A stretch of DNA of 64,000 nucleotides from Sphingobacterium tabacisoli. Lineage in GTDB: Bacteria > Bacteroidota > Bacteroidia > Sphingobacteriales > Sphingobacteriaceae. Positions 26,315 to 36,007 of the stretch are shown here, one piece after another. The stretch lies in NCBI RefSeq assembly GCF_017908035.1, contig NZ_JAEQMU010000002.1, positions 660,743-724,742 of the forward strand, written 5' to 3'. Every line of letters starts with the position of its first letter. The stretch's first letter is position 1. Position numbers and translations under genes: made by a program. Under the pieces are notes generated by a model. The model saw only the letters and a list, made by a program, of their open reading frames with translations, was not told where the DNA came from and ran no database searches.

Positions 26315-26350
26315 TCTATCTACTATCTGATTCATGGCATAGTAGATAGA
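26315..26350 (+). promoter_or_regulatory. Intercistronic hairpin between SusD and the thioredoxin genes
   Basis: A perfect 11-bp stem TCTATCTACTA / TAGTAGATAGA with a 14-base loop fills the gap between susD and the first TlpA-like gene. No T-tract follows. It could stabilise the susCD message or lower expression of the downstream genes. Confidence 0.55.
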
Positions 26351-26366
26351 TTACAACAAACACAGG

Positions 26367-27452
26367 ATGAAGAAGATTCTATTTTTAGCCGTAGCCGTTT
26401 TTATTTCAATAGCACTACAGGCACAGACACATTACAGAATTAGAGGTGCCGTTCCTCAAAGTATTAAGGCGATCAAAGCCGTGATGTCTTATCCTCCTGA
26501 TGACAAAGGCGGTGAATATCGGGCAGATACAACGCACATTAACGCGGGGATATTTGAGTTTAAGGGAACAATAGGCCGACCGCAATTAGCTGAATTAAAC
26601 CTCATCATTCCACGCACAAAAGGGGTTACTGCTGAAGAGAATCGTACAGAAGATGGTAGCAATATGAAAAATGTAGCCCTCTTCTATTTAGATGGAAATA
26701 TCGATATCTCTTTTGATAAGGCAGGGATGGCCTCATATCAAGGAGGAGGATCAGAACAAGAGGGATGGCGAGCATATGAAAAGCTAACAACGGATAAAAT
26801 GAAGGCTAAGTCTGCGATGGCAGGAGGAATGGAATTCTTTGAGGAGTTGATCTTTGATTTTGTGAAGACTTATCCCGATAGCTATGTGGCTGTCGATCTA
26901 ATGGACTTGTTTACACAAGGGGCTATCCAACCAGATCTCGTCGAACCCATGTACGACGCACTGAGCAAAAGGATGCAAAACTCGGAGAAGGTGCTGGGGT
27001 GGGTAGATAAGCTTGAACAGGCTAAAGTGGCCGTTTCGGGCACGCTATCGGCACCTGAATTTACACTGAATGATGTAGAAGGCAATCCCGTATCGCTGAC
27101 CGCTTACCGAGGTAAATATGTGTTAGTCGATTTCTGGGCGAGTTGGTGTGTGCCCTGTCGTGCAGAGAATCCGAATGTAGTTGCTGCCTATGAACAGTTT
27201 AAGGACAAAAACTTTGAAGTGCTGGGAATTTCTCTGGATACCAAAAGAGAGGCTTGGCTGAAAGCTATTCAGGAAGACAAATTGCCTTGGAAGCAACTGT
27301 GTGATTTCAAGGCAGATAAAAGTGAAGTTGCTATTGCATACGATATCTCATCCATACCCGCCAATGTACTAGTCGACCCTAATGGGAAGATTGTAGGTAA
27401 AAATTTGCGTGACAAAGCACTTCATGACCGCTTGGCCGAATTACTTAGGTAA
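26367..27452 (+). CDS. DUF4369/TlpA-type thioredoxin (module 1, first of five)
   Basis: 361 residues. A signal peptide (1-19, ending LQAQ), an N-terminal DUF4369-like beta domain (about 20-125), a helical linker and a C-terminal thioredoxin fold (about 228-361) with the redox motif W-C261-V-P-C264 in FWASWCVPCRAEN and a cis-proline region SIPANVLVDP. Family members reduce disulfides in the periplasm or on exported proteins. It is first of five thioredoxin-like genes after susD, with small gaps (42 bases to the next). Confidence 0.9.
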   Translation: MKKILFLAVAVFISIALQAQTHYRIRGAVPQSIKAIKAVMSYPPDDKGGEYRADTTHINAGIFEFKGTIGRPQLAELNLIIPRTKGVTAEENRTEDGSNMKNVALFYLDGNIDISFDKAGMASYQGGGSEQEGWRAYEKLTTDKMKAKSAMAGGMEFFEELIFDFVKTYPDSYVAVDLMDLFTQGAIQPDLVEPMYDALSKRMQNSEKVLGWVDKLEQAKVAVSGTLSAPEFTLNDVEGNPVSLTAYRGKYVLVDFWASWCVPCRAENPNVVAAYEQFKDKNFEVLGISLDTKREAWLKAIQEDKLPWKQLCDFKADKSEVAIAYDISSIPANVLVDPNGKIVGKNLRDKALHDRLAELLR

Positions 27453-27494
27453 GACACGGAACATGTTATTATTTACTACTAAAATAAAGAGAAT

Positions 27495-28805
27495 ATGAAC
27501 AAGGGATTAATTATAGCATTACTGCTTCTATCAGGTAGCGCTTGGGCGCAGCAGGACATTCCTGAAAAATACAATTATCAGAATTTTAAAATTATTGGCA
27601 AGGTACAAGAGCAAGAAAAGCAGTATAATGCGATGTTACAGGATTTACCATCCAGTATACTCACTCCAGAAGCAACCAATGTATACCGGGCCGAATTGGC
27701 ATTTGCATGGTTGGGTAAGGGTAATGTCGAACGGTATGAATACTATAAATCGACTAATCTCGATTTTGATGCACGACAGTTACTCTACGTTGCACAGGCT
27801 ACAGATAAGCTATTTGATGCAAAGGAGGATTACACTGCTGTAGCGCGGATTTCAGGACAACTTCTAAAAGAAATCAAGGAAGGAACCCAATCGGATGAGC
27901 TAGGTCAGGCTGCATTGTTGATGGAGTTAAATGCAGCGGCCAATGCTAAACTGGGGAATATAGAACAAGCAAAAGCCATGATCGAGGCATCTGCCACAGC
28001 AGCAGGAAGTGATATGCGGGATAAAAAGTATTTTAAAGATAGCCAGTCCAACTACCTCAATCGTCGTGCTATCGTCATGGCCTCCGCAGGTCAGCATCAG
28101 TTGGCATTCGAGATACTAGAAAAGGCTTTTGCCGATGCCGAATCCAATCCTTACATGGTAGCAAATTTTAAAGAAATCTATACAAAGGTAAAAGGTTCGG
28201 ACAAAGGCTTTGATCAATACCTGAAATCTTTGACAGGCAAAGCGTATCAAAAATACTACAAGGAAATAGAGGCGATATATGTGCAAAACCCAACAATTGA
28301 ATTGGAGGGGACTATTCCGGATCCGGAAGATAATACGCAAAGCATAACCACTTTCCGCTCTACTCGACCTATGCAAGAGATCACATTGACAGACTTGCAG
28401 GAGAAGCCGGTTAGACTGGCCGATTACAATGGGAAGATCTTGGTCATCGATTTCTGGAGTACAATATGTACACCTTGTATTGCGGCATTTTCTGGTTTCG
28501 AGCGAGTCATAGCCGACTATAGTAAAGAAGATTTGCAGTTGTTTGTGATTGATCTGTTTGAAGATCACAACACAGTCAAAGGCTATGTAGAGCAGAAAGG
28601 TATTACGCTCGATGTACTGCGCGATGAAGAAAATGCAGCATACGATGTACAGGGCACGCCGACAAAGATTGTGTTTGATCCAGCAGGCAATATCCGCTTC
28701 TTTAGTACCGGTTATGCCGGATCTACAGATCGAGAGTATTATAAGCTAAAAGCCATGGTCGAGATTACCAAAGCTCGTGCAGCGGCTAAAACTATCGGAG
28801 GATAA
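27495..28805 (+). CDS. TlpA-like thioredoxin with helical N-terminal domain, CTPC
   Basis: 436 residues. A signal peptide (1-18), an alpha-helical TPR-like N-terminal domain (about 25-265), then a thioredoxin fold (about 290-436) with C325-T-P-C328 in WSTICTPCIAAF. The tryptophan normally just before the first cysteine is missing (Ile instead), which may change redox potential. It is a tandem paralog of the gene at 31232: same two-domain layout, FWSTxCxPCxAAF and an ending YKLKAMVEITKA versus YLKLKAMIELTKA. Its stop overlaps the next frame as TAATG. Confidence 0.88.
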   Translation: MNKGLIIALLLLSGSAWAQQDIPEKYNYQNFKIIGKVQEQEKQYNAMLQDLPSSILTPEATNVYRAELAFAWLGKGNVERYEYYKSTNLDFDARQLLYVAQATDKLFDAKEDYTAVARISGQLLKEIKEGTQSDELGQAALLMELNAAANAKLGNIEQAKAMIEASATAAGSDMRDKKYFKDSQSNYLNRRAIVMASAGQHQLAFEILEKAFADAESNPYMVANFKEIYTKVKGSDKGFDQYLKSLTGKAYQKYYKEIEAIYVQNPTIELEGTIPDPEDNTQSITTFRSTRPMQEITLTDLQEKPVRLADYNGKILVIDFWSTICTPCIAAFSGFERVIADYSKEDLQLFVIDLFEDHNTVKGYVEQKGITLDVLRDEENAAYDVQGTPTKIVFDPAGNIRFFSTGYAGSTDREYYKLKAMVEITKARAAAKTIGG

Positions 28806-28849
28806 TGAGTATACATAAAAAGAACGATAAGCGTAATAATAACATATTA

Positions 28850-30268
28850 ATGATGAAAAATTTAATTTTCGCCTTATTTCTGTTTTTTGCTTTAGGGGTG
28901 CAGGCACAGGAAAGTGAAGAAAAGAACCCTAAATTAGAAGCCTTACAAAATGAAAAGGATAAAGCGGTTCTGGATAAAAAACTCAAAGAACTGGAGGATG
29001 GCGATATTGCCAATTGGGGGCTATTGAACCAATATTACGGTCGTGACAAAGCGAAGATCGAAGCTGTCAACCAGCGGATCTTGAAGAAGCATCCTGCGAG
29101 TATTGCAGCGCGCATGATCCGGATGCACTCGTTTGACTATGACCAAGGATTGGATGCAGTAGAAGCATTGGGACAGAAGATGTTCAAGGATTATGCGGGC
29201 ATCAATCTGGATATGGAAAAGACGATGGTCGCTTTGGCCTTTGCCGAAGAACCAGATACTAGTAAAGTCATGCAATACATCAACTTGATTGAAGATCCTT
29301 ACTATCGCATATTCAGTATTACACTGGCATTAGATATTATTGGTGGTTATAACAGCACGATGACTCTAGATCTAGCGCAAAAGGAATGGCCAACGGCTCT
29401 TCAGCTCAAGGATGAAAAGACCTTAAGCAAGGCCCTCGAAGTTGATCCGCAAATGGCATATGTCGAATACCTAACAGCTTACGCCAAGTTGCTTTTTAAA
29501 GCCGAAAAATACCAAGAAGCTTATCCATTGACCAAAGAAGCGTACGAGAGATCGAAAGATAGAGAAGACTCTGAAATTGCGGAGAATTACGCTTTCCTTT
29601 CCAGTTTAAACGGTCAATATAAAGAAGCTTTACCTATACTAGCTGATGCTGTGAAAAAAGGCAAGTTTGATAAAAAGTATATTGATCAAGTCAGAAAGGG
29701 GTATGCTGCACTCTATCCCGGCCAAGATGTGGATGCTTATATTGATGAATTGAAAAAAGACTTCATTGACGAAGTTAAAACCCATGTAGCCACCTTGATG
29801 ATCAACGAAGCAGCTCCTGATTTTTTTGTGACCGATGTCAACGGCAAAAAGGTATCCTTGGCCGATTTTAAAGGCAAGACCATTGTGTTGGACTTTTGGG
29901 CGACCTGGTGTGGTCCCTGTGTCGAATCATTCCCAGCGATGCAAATGGCTGCTGATCGGTACAAGGAAGATCCAAGTGTGAAGTTTCTTTTTATCCATAC
30001 CTGGGAAAACACGAAAGATCCATTAGCTGATGCCAGCAGCTTTCTGGCCAAGCGCAACTATACCTTCGATCTGTATATGGATCCGAAAGATCCCTCAACA
30101 AAACGAAGTCCTGCTGCTGATGCATTCAAAGTAGATGGCATTCCGGCTAAATTTATTATCGATGGTAACGGTCGGGTACGTTTTACCGCTGCAGGTTTTT
30201 CGGGCAAAGCCGAAGCAGTAGCAGAAGAAGTTGTGCAAATGGTCGAGATGGCACGTAAGGGCTCTTAA
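28850..30268 (+). CDS. TlpA-like thioredoxin with long helical N-terminal domain, CGPC
   Basis: 472 residues from the ATG at 28850, which starts a clean signal peptide (MMKNLIFALFLFFALGVQAQ). The ATG at 28805, overlapping the previous stop, would add 15 polar residues and is possible. A TPR-like helical domain (about 25-315) precedes a thioredoxin fold with the classical W-C354-G-P-C357 and a cis-proline region DGIPAKFIIDG. Closest in this window to the gene at 44870 (LDFWATWCGPC, FPAMQ, IPAKF). Probably a periplasmic disulfide reductase. Confidence 0.88.
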   Translation: MMKNLIFALFLFFALGVQAQESEEKNPKLEALQNEKDKAVLDKKLKELEDGDIANWGLLNQYYGRDKAKIEAVNQRILKKHPASIAARMIRMHSFDYDQGLDAVEALGQKMFKDYAGINLDMEKTMVALAFAEEPDTSKVMQYINLIEDPYYRIFSITLALDIIGGYNSTMTLDLAQKEWPTALQLKDEKTLSKALEVDPQMAYVEYLTAYAKLLFKAEKYQEAYPLTKEAYERSKDREDSEIAENYAFLSSLNGQYKEALPILADAVKKGKFDKKYIDQVRKGYAALYPGQDVDAYIDELKKDFIDEVKTHVATLMINEAAPDFFVTDVNGKKVSLADFKGKTIVLDFWATWCGPCVESFPAMQMAADRYKEDPSVKFLFIHTWENTKDPLADASSFLAKRNYTFDLYMDPKDPSTKRSPAADAFKVDGIPAKFIIDGNGRVRFTAAGFSGKAEAVAEEVVQMVEMARKGS

Positions 30269-30287
30269 TTAGTTTTATTAGACTATT

Positions 30288-31208
30288 ATGGTAAAATATA
30301 CATTAATAATATTGCTGAATTTTCTGGCATTACATGGATTTTCGCAAAAAAATCATCCTGTCTCGTGGAAAATAGACAGTGTCGAAATCGCACCGTTGAC
30401 CTACAAAGTACAGTTACATGCGACAGTAAAAGCACCTTATCATATTTACCCCCAGAATTCCTCCGGTGGAGGACTGGGGATGCCCACCGAAATCACCTTT
30501 GCCGATGATCCTAATGTGGAATTTGTGGGTAAGGTAGAAGAAAAAGGTTTGGCCGATACGGAGGGCAAGCGTGTACCCTATTACAAGCAAGGGGTTACCT
30601 TTTCGCAGGTAATACGATTAAAGTCAGATAAAGCCGTATCGCTCGCTATCAAGCTCAGATATATGGCCTGCAACGACCAGATGTGTCTTCCTCCGTCCAG
30701 TAAACAGTTTACCTTGATGATCAATGGCGAGGATACTGGCGAACAAACAGCCGATATCGCAGACGAAAGTATAACGAAGATCGTAACCCTTCGGGATTAT
30801 GAAGATTTTGAGATGGCTGATATAGAAGGGAACACGGTGTCATCCAAAGATATTACACGCAACAGTAAATATACCTTTATCGATTTTTGGGCCAGCTGGT
30901 GTGCGCCCTGTCGTGTGCAGGGACGAGCATTGATACCTCTTTACAACAAATATCAGGCAACGGGTTTTGAGGTTATCGGTGTGTCGTTGGATACCAAAGC
31001 CGACGCATGGAAAAAAGCGATTCAACAGGATGGTTATACCTGGACAAATCTAGGAGATCTAAAAGGCTTTGATTCGCCCATGGTAAAAAAATACAACATC
31101 GTCGCTATTCCACGCAATTTTATCGTCGATTCCAAAGGGACAGTAGTGGCTCAGGATCTTCACGGTACTGCATTGGAGGCGAAGCTAAAAGAACTGTTTG
31201 GTCATTAA
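30288..31208 (+). CDS. DsbD-alpha-like domain fused to a TlpA-type thioredoxin
   Basis: 306 residues. A signal peptide (about 1-18) leads to a beta-sandwich domain (about 22-145) with the DsbD N-terminal pattern (APYHIYPQNS early, then RYMACNDQMCLPPSSKQF with two cysteines, matching the CxxxxCxPP reductant site). The thioredoxin domain (about 170-306) has W-C205-A-P-C208 in ASWCAPCRVQG. No membrane domain is present, unlike full DsbD. The fusion would allow thiol transfer between the two halves within one periplasmic protein. It sits between two pairs of thioredoxin genes. Confidence 0.85.
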   Translation: MVKYTLIILLNFLALHGFSQKNHPVSWKIDSVEIAPLTYKVQLHATVKAPYHIYPQNSSGGGLGMPTEITFADDPNVEFVGKVEEKGLADTEGKRVPYYKQGVTFSQVIRLKSDKAVSLAIKLRYMACNDQMCLPPSSKQFTLMINGEDTGEQTADIADESITKIVTLRDYEDFEMADIEGNTVSSKDITRNSKYTFIDFWASWCAPCRVQGRALIPLYNKYQATGFEVIGVSLDTKADAWKKAIQQDGYTWTNLGDLKGFDSPMVKKYNIVAIPRNFIVDSKGTVVAQDLHGTALEAKLKELFGH

Positions 31209-31231
31209 CTATAAATAAGAACGAAAGACAG

Positions 31232-32455
31232 ATGAAAAAATTGGTTTTATTATTTATGCTGGTTTGGGGTAGTGCTTATGGGCAGCAGCAAGACCCATCA
31301 AAATTAGAAGAGCGGTTTTATGCTATTTTAAATGTGGAAGATGCGGAAAGTTTTTACGAGAAACTGATCGCCACTGCTCCCGATATTGCCAACAATGCGA
31401 CCGCTTTGAGCCAGATCAGAGGACAGTTGGCGGTAGACTGGCTGATAAAAGGCAATATAGAGAAATACCAGTTTTATAAGCAGACCAAGCCAACGTTTAC
31501 CCCGCTTCAACTGTTTGAACTAAGCAATTATCTTGAAGAATGGGGCGATAGCAATACGAATATACCACTTATCCAACAGCTTTCCAATGAGCTGTTGGTC
31601 GAGATTCAAAAAGGAATTCATAACGATCAGTTTAGTAGAGAGTCCGTTCTATTGGCAGTTAATGCCGTGGCCAACGCGCGACTGGGCAACCTGCAGTTAG
31701 CAAAAGATCGGATAAAAGAATCTAATGAAAAAGATGTTTTTGGCGCAATTCCTTATTTCAGAAATTCAAAAGCTAACTATTTGAATCGTTATGCTATCAT
31801 TTTATCTGCTGATGGAGAGCATCAGCGGGCCTTAGATACGCTATCCAAAGCAGTCCGTGAAGGTAACTCGACCATAGCTCTTCGCAAGACACTTCGTGAC
31901 GTATATCTACAGGTAAATGGCCGTACAAAAGACGTTGATACGTATATCAAACTATTACAAGAAGAAGCCTATCAGAAGATTTACAAAGAAGTACAAAAGG
32001 ACTGGCAAGCTGCCGGCAGACTGGTGCCTAGTATCCCACTCAAGGATATGAATGGTAAAGAGATTGTTCTTTCCGATTACAAGGGCAAGATTGTCGTTAT
32101 TGATTTTTGGAGTACGGCATGTAAGCCCTGTGTAGCGGCATTTCCAGCCTTTGAACATATAGTCGATAAGTACAAGGATGAACCTTTTGAGCTTTTTGTT
32201 ATCAATGTGGGAGAGGATGTTACTACTGCCCGGAATTATATGAAGAAGAAAGGATATGTTTTAGATGTTCTTTTTGATAACAATGAGGCGATCTTTAATG
32301 CCTTAGAAGCATTAGGTACTCCTCAGAAATTTATTATTGACACCGAAGGAAGAATTCGTCTTACAGGAATAGGTTATGCGGGATCGGATGATAAAGAATA
32401 TTTGAAGTTGAAAGCGATGATTGAACTTACAAAAGCGAATACAGAGAGTTTTTAG
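31232..32455 (+). CDS. TlpA-like thioredoxin with helical N-terminal domain, CKPC
   Basis: 407 residues. A signal peptide (1-17, ending AYGQ), a helical domain (about 20-255) and a thioredoxin fold with C297-K-P-C300 in WSTACKPCVAAF. As in its paralog at 27495, the tryptophan before the first cysteine is replaced (Ala here). A cis-proline is seen in LGTPQKFIIDT. It is the last of five thioredoxin-like genes of module 1; a 266-base gap follows before the M16 peptidase. Confidence 0.88.
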   Translation: MKKLVLLFMLVWGSAYGQQQDPSKLEERFYAILNVEDAESFYEKLIATAPDIANNATALSQIRGQLAVDWLIKGNIEKYQFYKQTKPTFTPLQLFELSNYLEEWGDSNTNIPLIQQLSNELLVEIQKGIHNDQFSRESVLLAVNAVANARLGNLQLAKDRIKESNEKDVFGAIPYFRNSKANYLNRYAIILSADGEHQRALDTLSKAVREGNSTIALRKTLRDVYLQVNGRTKDVDTYIKLLQEEAYQKIYKEVQKDWQAAGRLVPSIPLKDMNGKEIVLSDYKGKIVVIDFWSTACKPCVAAFPAFEHIVDKYKDEPFELFVINVGEDVTTARNYMKKKGYVLDVLFDNNEAIFNALEALGTPQKFIIDTEGRIRLTGIGYAGSDDKEYLKLKAMIELTKANTESF

Positions 32456-32721
32456 TACACAGCAGTTGTTGCCCCATATGCTGGAATACCAAAAAATATA
32501 TGGTAATAGAGCTAAAAAATAAAAAAAATATGGAAAAAAAGCAAGTATTGTACTTCCTTCTTAAAATATGGATGTTTGCTTAAATGGTTAATTAAGAACG
32601 ATATAAAATCGTCATGGTTTTCAAGAATCACAGTCCTTTTGCAATCCTGGACGAAAGAAACGTTCACCATGTAACAATAGATAAGCAAAATTATTTTACA
32701 TCATAAATATAGTCGCACAAT

Positions 32722-35670
32722 ATGCAAAAACAAAAGAATATCCTGCGGATACTTACGCTTTTCATTGGGTTTAGTGTAGCCTCTTCCGTTCAGGCACAAG
32801 ACAAGCATAGCTGGAAAGAAGGTCAGTCAGGTGGTTATAGCTACCGCTACGTAAGTAATGACCCCATGAATAGCCGTTTCTACACCCTGAAGAATGGTAT
32901 GACAGTTATCCTTTCGGAAAACAAGAATGAGCCGCGCATTACTGCCCAAATCGCCGTACGTGTCGGAAGTAATAATGACCCATCAACGCACACGGGCTTA
33001 GCACACTACCTAGAGCACCTCCTTTTTAAAGGAACAAGCAAATTTGGCACTTCGGACTGGAATGCAGAGAAAGCACTACTTGACCAAATCGAAGATCTAT
33101 ACGAAACGTATACCAAGGAAACAGACGTGGCCAAACGGAAGTCTATCTATAAAGAAATAGATCGTCTTTCAGGAGAAGCCTCGACCTATTCAATCGCTAA
33201 TGAGTACGACAAGTTGATGTCCAATATCGGTTCGCAGAATACCAATGCGCACACCTGGTTTAACGAGACCATCTATAAGGAGGATATCCCTTCAAGCTCA
33301 ATCGATAAGTTCTTATTGATCCAGGCCGAGCGTTTTCGCTATCCTGTATTCAGGCTCTTCCACACCGAGCTAGAGACCGTGTACGAAGAGAAGAACATGA
33401 GCCTGGACAATGATGGCAACCGTGCCTCTGAAGCTATGCTACAGGCGCTATTTCCGAAAACGAATTACGGGCAGCAAACCACATTAGGTACCGTAGAGCA
33501 TTTGAAGAATCCCTCGCTAAAAGTAATCCGTTCTTTCTACGATCAGTATTATGTAGCCAATAATATGGCGATTGTGTTAGCAGGAGACTTTAACTCCGAT
33601 GAGATCATTAAGAAAGTAGATGCACATTTCGGAAGCTTCCGTGCCGGAAACGCAGTAGCAGACAGCGACATTAAAGAGCAGCCTATACAGCAGTCTAAAA
33701 TAGTAGAGGTATCAGGCCCTACTGCGCAGTATATGATGATGGGTTATCGTGTTGGCAAGAGCGACAGCCGTGAAGCTTTATTAGCAGATGTAGTCAGCGC
33801 AATTTTGGCTAATGGTAAAGCGGGTTTAATCGACTTGAACTTAAGCCAAAAGCAGCGGGTGTTGGCAGCGGGTACGAATGTAAATCAGCAAAAAGATTAT
33901 GGTTTCTTTATGCTCTATGGCTATCCAAAACAAGGCCAGACCCTAGAGGAAGTACGTGCTTTGTTATTGGAGCAAGTGGCGCTACTAAAAAAGGGAGAGT
34001 TTGATGGAGATCTGATCAATGCGATCCGTGCTAATGCTACCTTTGCTTTTCTACAAAGCTTAGATAGTAATAAAGACCGTACCGAAAATCTGGTTACCGA
34101 TTTTATTCGTACCAGGAGTTCAGGATGGGACCGGCAGGTAGCATTCCTAGATATCCTATCTAAAGTTACGAAGGCCGAGATTGTCAAGTTTGCAAATGAT
34201 TTCTTTCAGGACAATTATATTGTTGTGAACAAAAAACAAGGCGAGCCGGGCGCCATCGCAAAAGTGGAGAAACCACCGATCACGCCTGTAAAGACAAATG
34301 CGGACAAGCAATCCGCTTACCTTGCGGAGATCGCGGCTATGCCTTCTCTACCTGTTTCGCCAGAATGGTTAGATTACAAACGTGATATTGAACACAGCAA
34401 AGCAGGGCAAACCGAAGTCCTCTATGTGCAGAACAAAGACAATCAGTTATTCCGCCAGACCTTTCTTTTTGATATGGGAAGCTGGAACCATAAGTTATTG
34501 CCTTTAGCAGGGGATTACCTTGCTTACCTCGGTACATATAAAATGACGGCTGCACAGGTACAGGAAGCTTTTTATAAGCTGGCTTGTGATTATAGCATCA
34601 ATATCGGAACAGAAGAGACACGGATCACGTTAACCGGATTACAGGAGAATTACGGCGACGCTATGCTCTTATTATCCGATCTTCTGAAGCACTGTAAAGT
34701 GGATGAGGCAGCTTTGGCCAATCTTAAAAACGATCTCCTACAACAGCGTGAAAACAATAAAACCAATAAACGCAACATTATGCAGGGCCTAATGAGCTAT
34801 GCGACATACGGATCGAAAAATCCATTTAATGATCAGTTGTCAAGCGATGCCGTAATGGCGATCAAAGGTGAAGAATTAGTAGCGCTCTTACACGGTATGA
34901 TGGACTATCAACACAAGGTGGTAGCGTACAGCCCTCTTACATTAAAGAGTTATACCACCACATTAGCGAAGTACCATAAATCGCCAAAAACATTCGCTAC
35001 CATACCCCCAAAAACCAGCTATACACGTTTAAGCCAATCGGAAAATAAGGTGTTGTTTGCGGATTACGAAATGGTACAGGCAGACATCAGTTGGTACCGC
35101 AAAGGCGAAGATTACCAAGCCGAAAAGGAAGCAGCTGTTGCATTATTTAACAGTTATTTCGGTGGTGGTATGGGATCTGTCGTTTTTCAAAACCTTCGTG
35201 AAGCCAAAGGCTTAGCTTATACGACTTACGCGAGGTACGGTACCCCTGCCAAAAAAGAAGATCCTTTTCAAGCTTCAGCTTTTATCGGTACACAATCGGA
35301 TAAAATATTTGATGCCGTAAACGGTATGAACGATCTTTTGAATACCATGCCGCGCTCCGAAAAAGCATTCGAGACTGCAAGAAGAAGTTTCTTAAGCGAC
35401 ATCGAGACACAGCGTATCCGTAAAGATGGTATTGTATTCAGCTACTTACAGAACCTTAAAAAAGGCATTGAGCATGACCGTCGCAAAAGCTGGTATGAGC
35501 AGGTAAAAACCATGCAATTTGCAGATATCGAAGCCATACATGCAGCTGCGTTAGCCAATAAGCCATACACGTACTGCATCGTAGCATCAGAAAAAAATGT
35601 AAGCGATGAGCAGCTTAGCCAGATCGGAAAGCTCACTAAGTTGAGTCTGACCGATATATTCGGTTACTAA
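32722..35670 (+). CDS. M16-family zinc metallopeptidase (insulinase/pitrilysin type)
   Basis: 982 residues. The signal peptide (about 1-25, ending SVQAQ) places it in the periplasm or beyond. The active-site motif is H95-Y-L-E98-H99 in GLAHYLEHLLFKG, with the distal glutamate at E222/E223 in ETVYEEKN. The long helical insert between them (LLDQIEDLYETYTKETDVAK) is normal for the PqqL-like bacterial subgroup. A second M16 half (about 520-982) lacks the zinc motif, as expected. It has its own 266-base upstream region but lies directly behind module 1 and could degrade peptides imported by that SusCD pair. Confidence 0.9.
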   Translation: MQKQKNILRILTLFIGFSVASSVQAQDKHSWKEGQSGGYSYRYVSNDPMNSRFYTLKNGMTVILSENKNEPRITAQIAVRVGSNNDPSTHTGLAHYLEHLLFKGTSKFGTSDWNAEKALLDQIEDLYETYTKETDVAKRKSIYKEIDRLSGEASTYSIANEYDKLMSNIGSQNTNAHTWFNETIYKEDIPSSSIDKFLLIQAERFRYPVFRLFHTELETVYEEKNMSLDNDGNRASEAMLQALFPKTNYGQQTTLGTVEHLKNPSLKVIRSFYDQYYVANNMAIVLAGDFNSDEIIKKVDAHFGSFRAGNAVADSDIKEQPIQQSKIVEVSGPTAQYMMMGYRVGKSDSREALLADVVSAILANGKAGLIDLNLSQKQRVLAAGTNVNQQKDYGFFMLYGYPKQGQTLEEVRALLLEQVALLKKGEFDGDLINAIRANATFAFLQSLDSNKDRTENLVTDFIRTRSSGWDRQVAFLDILSKVTKAEIVKFANDFFQDNYIVVNKKQGEPGAIAKVEKPPITPVKTNADKQSAYLAEIAAMPSLPVSPEWLDYKRDIEHSKAGQTEVLYVQNKDNQLFRQTFLFDMGSWNHKLLPLAGDYLAYLGTYKMTAAQVQEAFYKLACDYSINIGTEETRITLTGLQENYGDAMLLLSDLLKHCKVDEAALANLKNDLLQQRENNKTNKRNIMQGLMSYATYGSKNPFNDQLSSDAVMAIKGEELVALLHGMMDYQHKVVAYSPLTLKSYTTTLAKYHKSPKTFATIPPKTSYTRLSQSENKVLFADYEMVQADISWYRKGEDYQAEKEAAVALFNSYFGGGMGSVVFQNLREAKGLAYTTYARYGTPAKKEDPFQASAFIGTQSDKIFDAVNGMNDLLNTMPRSEKAFETARRSFLSDIETQRIRKDGIVFSYLQNLKKGIEHDRRKSWYEQVKTMQFADIEAIHAAALANKPYTYCIVASEKNVSDEQLSQIGKLTKLSLTDIFGY

Positions 35671-35692
35671 TCTTATCGTACTTGATAAAAAA

Positions 35693-35723
35693 ACAAAGGG
35701 CAGGCATTTCGTCTGCCCTTTGT
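35693..35723. terminator. Terminator after the M16 gene, T-tract on the minus strand
   Basis: A perfect 11-bp stem ACAAAGGGCAG / CTGCCCTTTGT with a 9-base loop, 22 bases after the M16 stop. Seven A residues precede it on the plus strand, so as RNA it has its best U-tract when read on the minus strand. It may work in both directions. Confidence 0.7.
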
Positions 35724-35759
35724 CTTAGATTGTACTTGGTTTGTTTTAATTCTGCATTA

Positions 35760-35939
35760 GGCTCTGGCTATGCCAAGGACAAGACTGAAGGTCGAGCAGA
35801 AGGTCTGGCTCTGACAGCCTTGGTTTTTATAGCCTATATCGTTGTTGCGAATTTCAATAGGATGTTCAAACGTAGAGTTGGAGTTTCGCCTAGTGAATAT
35901 GTACGGTTGGGTCCCGTATTCTTAAAAAAACGCCCATAG
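35760..35939 (+). pseudogene. Composite debris: Rpn-like tail plus AraC C-terminal fragment
   Basis: An open frame with no plausible start (85 codons in total from 35682) carries two fragments. One is YAKDKTEGRAEGLAL, like the AEGRAEG tail of Rpn-type recombination-promoting nucleases. The other is NFNRMFKRRVGVSPSEYVR, which is the second-helix end of an AraC-family HTH. Neither protein is complete, so this is a deletion scar between module 1 and the beta-lactamase gene. Confidence 0.5.
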
Positions 35940-35958
35940 AAATATCGTTTTCTATGGG
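35933..35958 (-). terminator. Terminator of the beta-lactamase gene
   Basis: A perfect 10-bp stem CCCATAGAAA / TTTCTATGGG with a 6-base loop. On the minus strand it is followed by CG and seven T residues, the classical intrinsic form. It lies about 50 bases after the stop of the beta-lactamase gene. Confidence 0.8.
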
Positions 35959-36007
35959 TTTCTATAAATAAGATCAGTGTTTGAGCGCTCTACTTATCTG
36001 ATAATTA

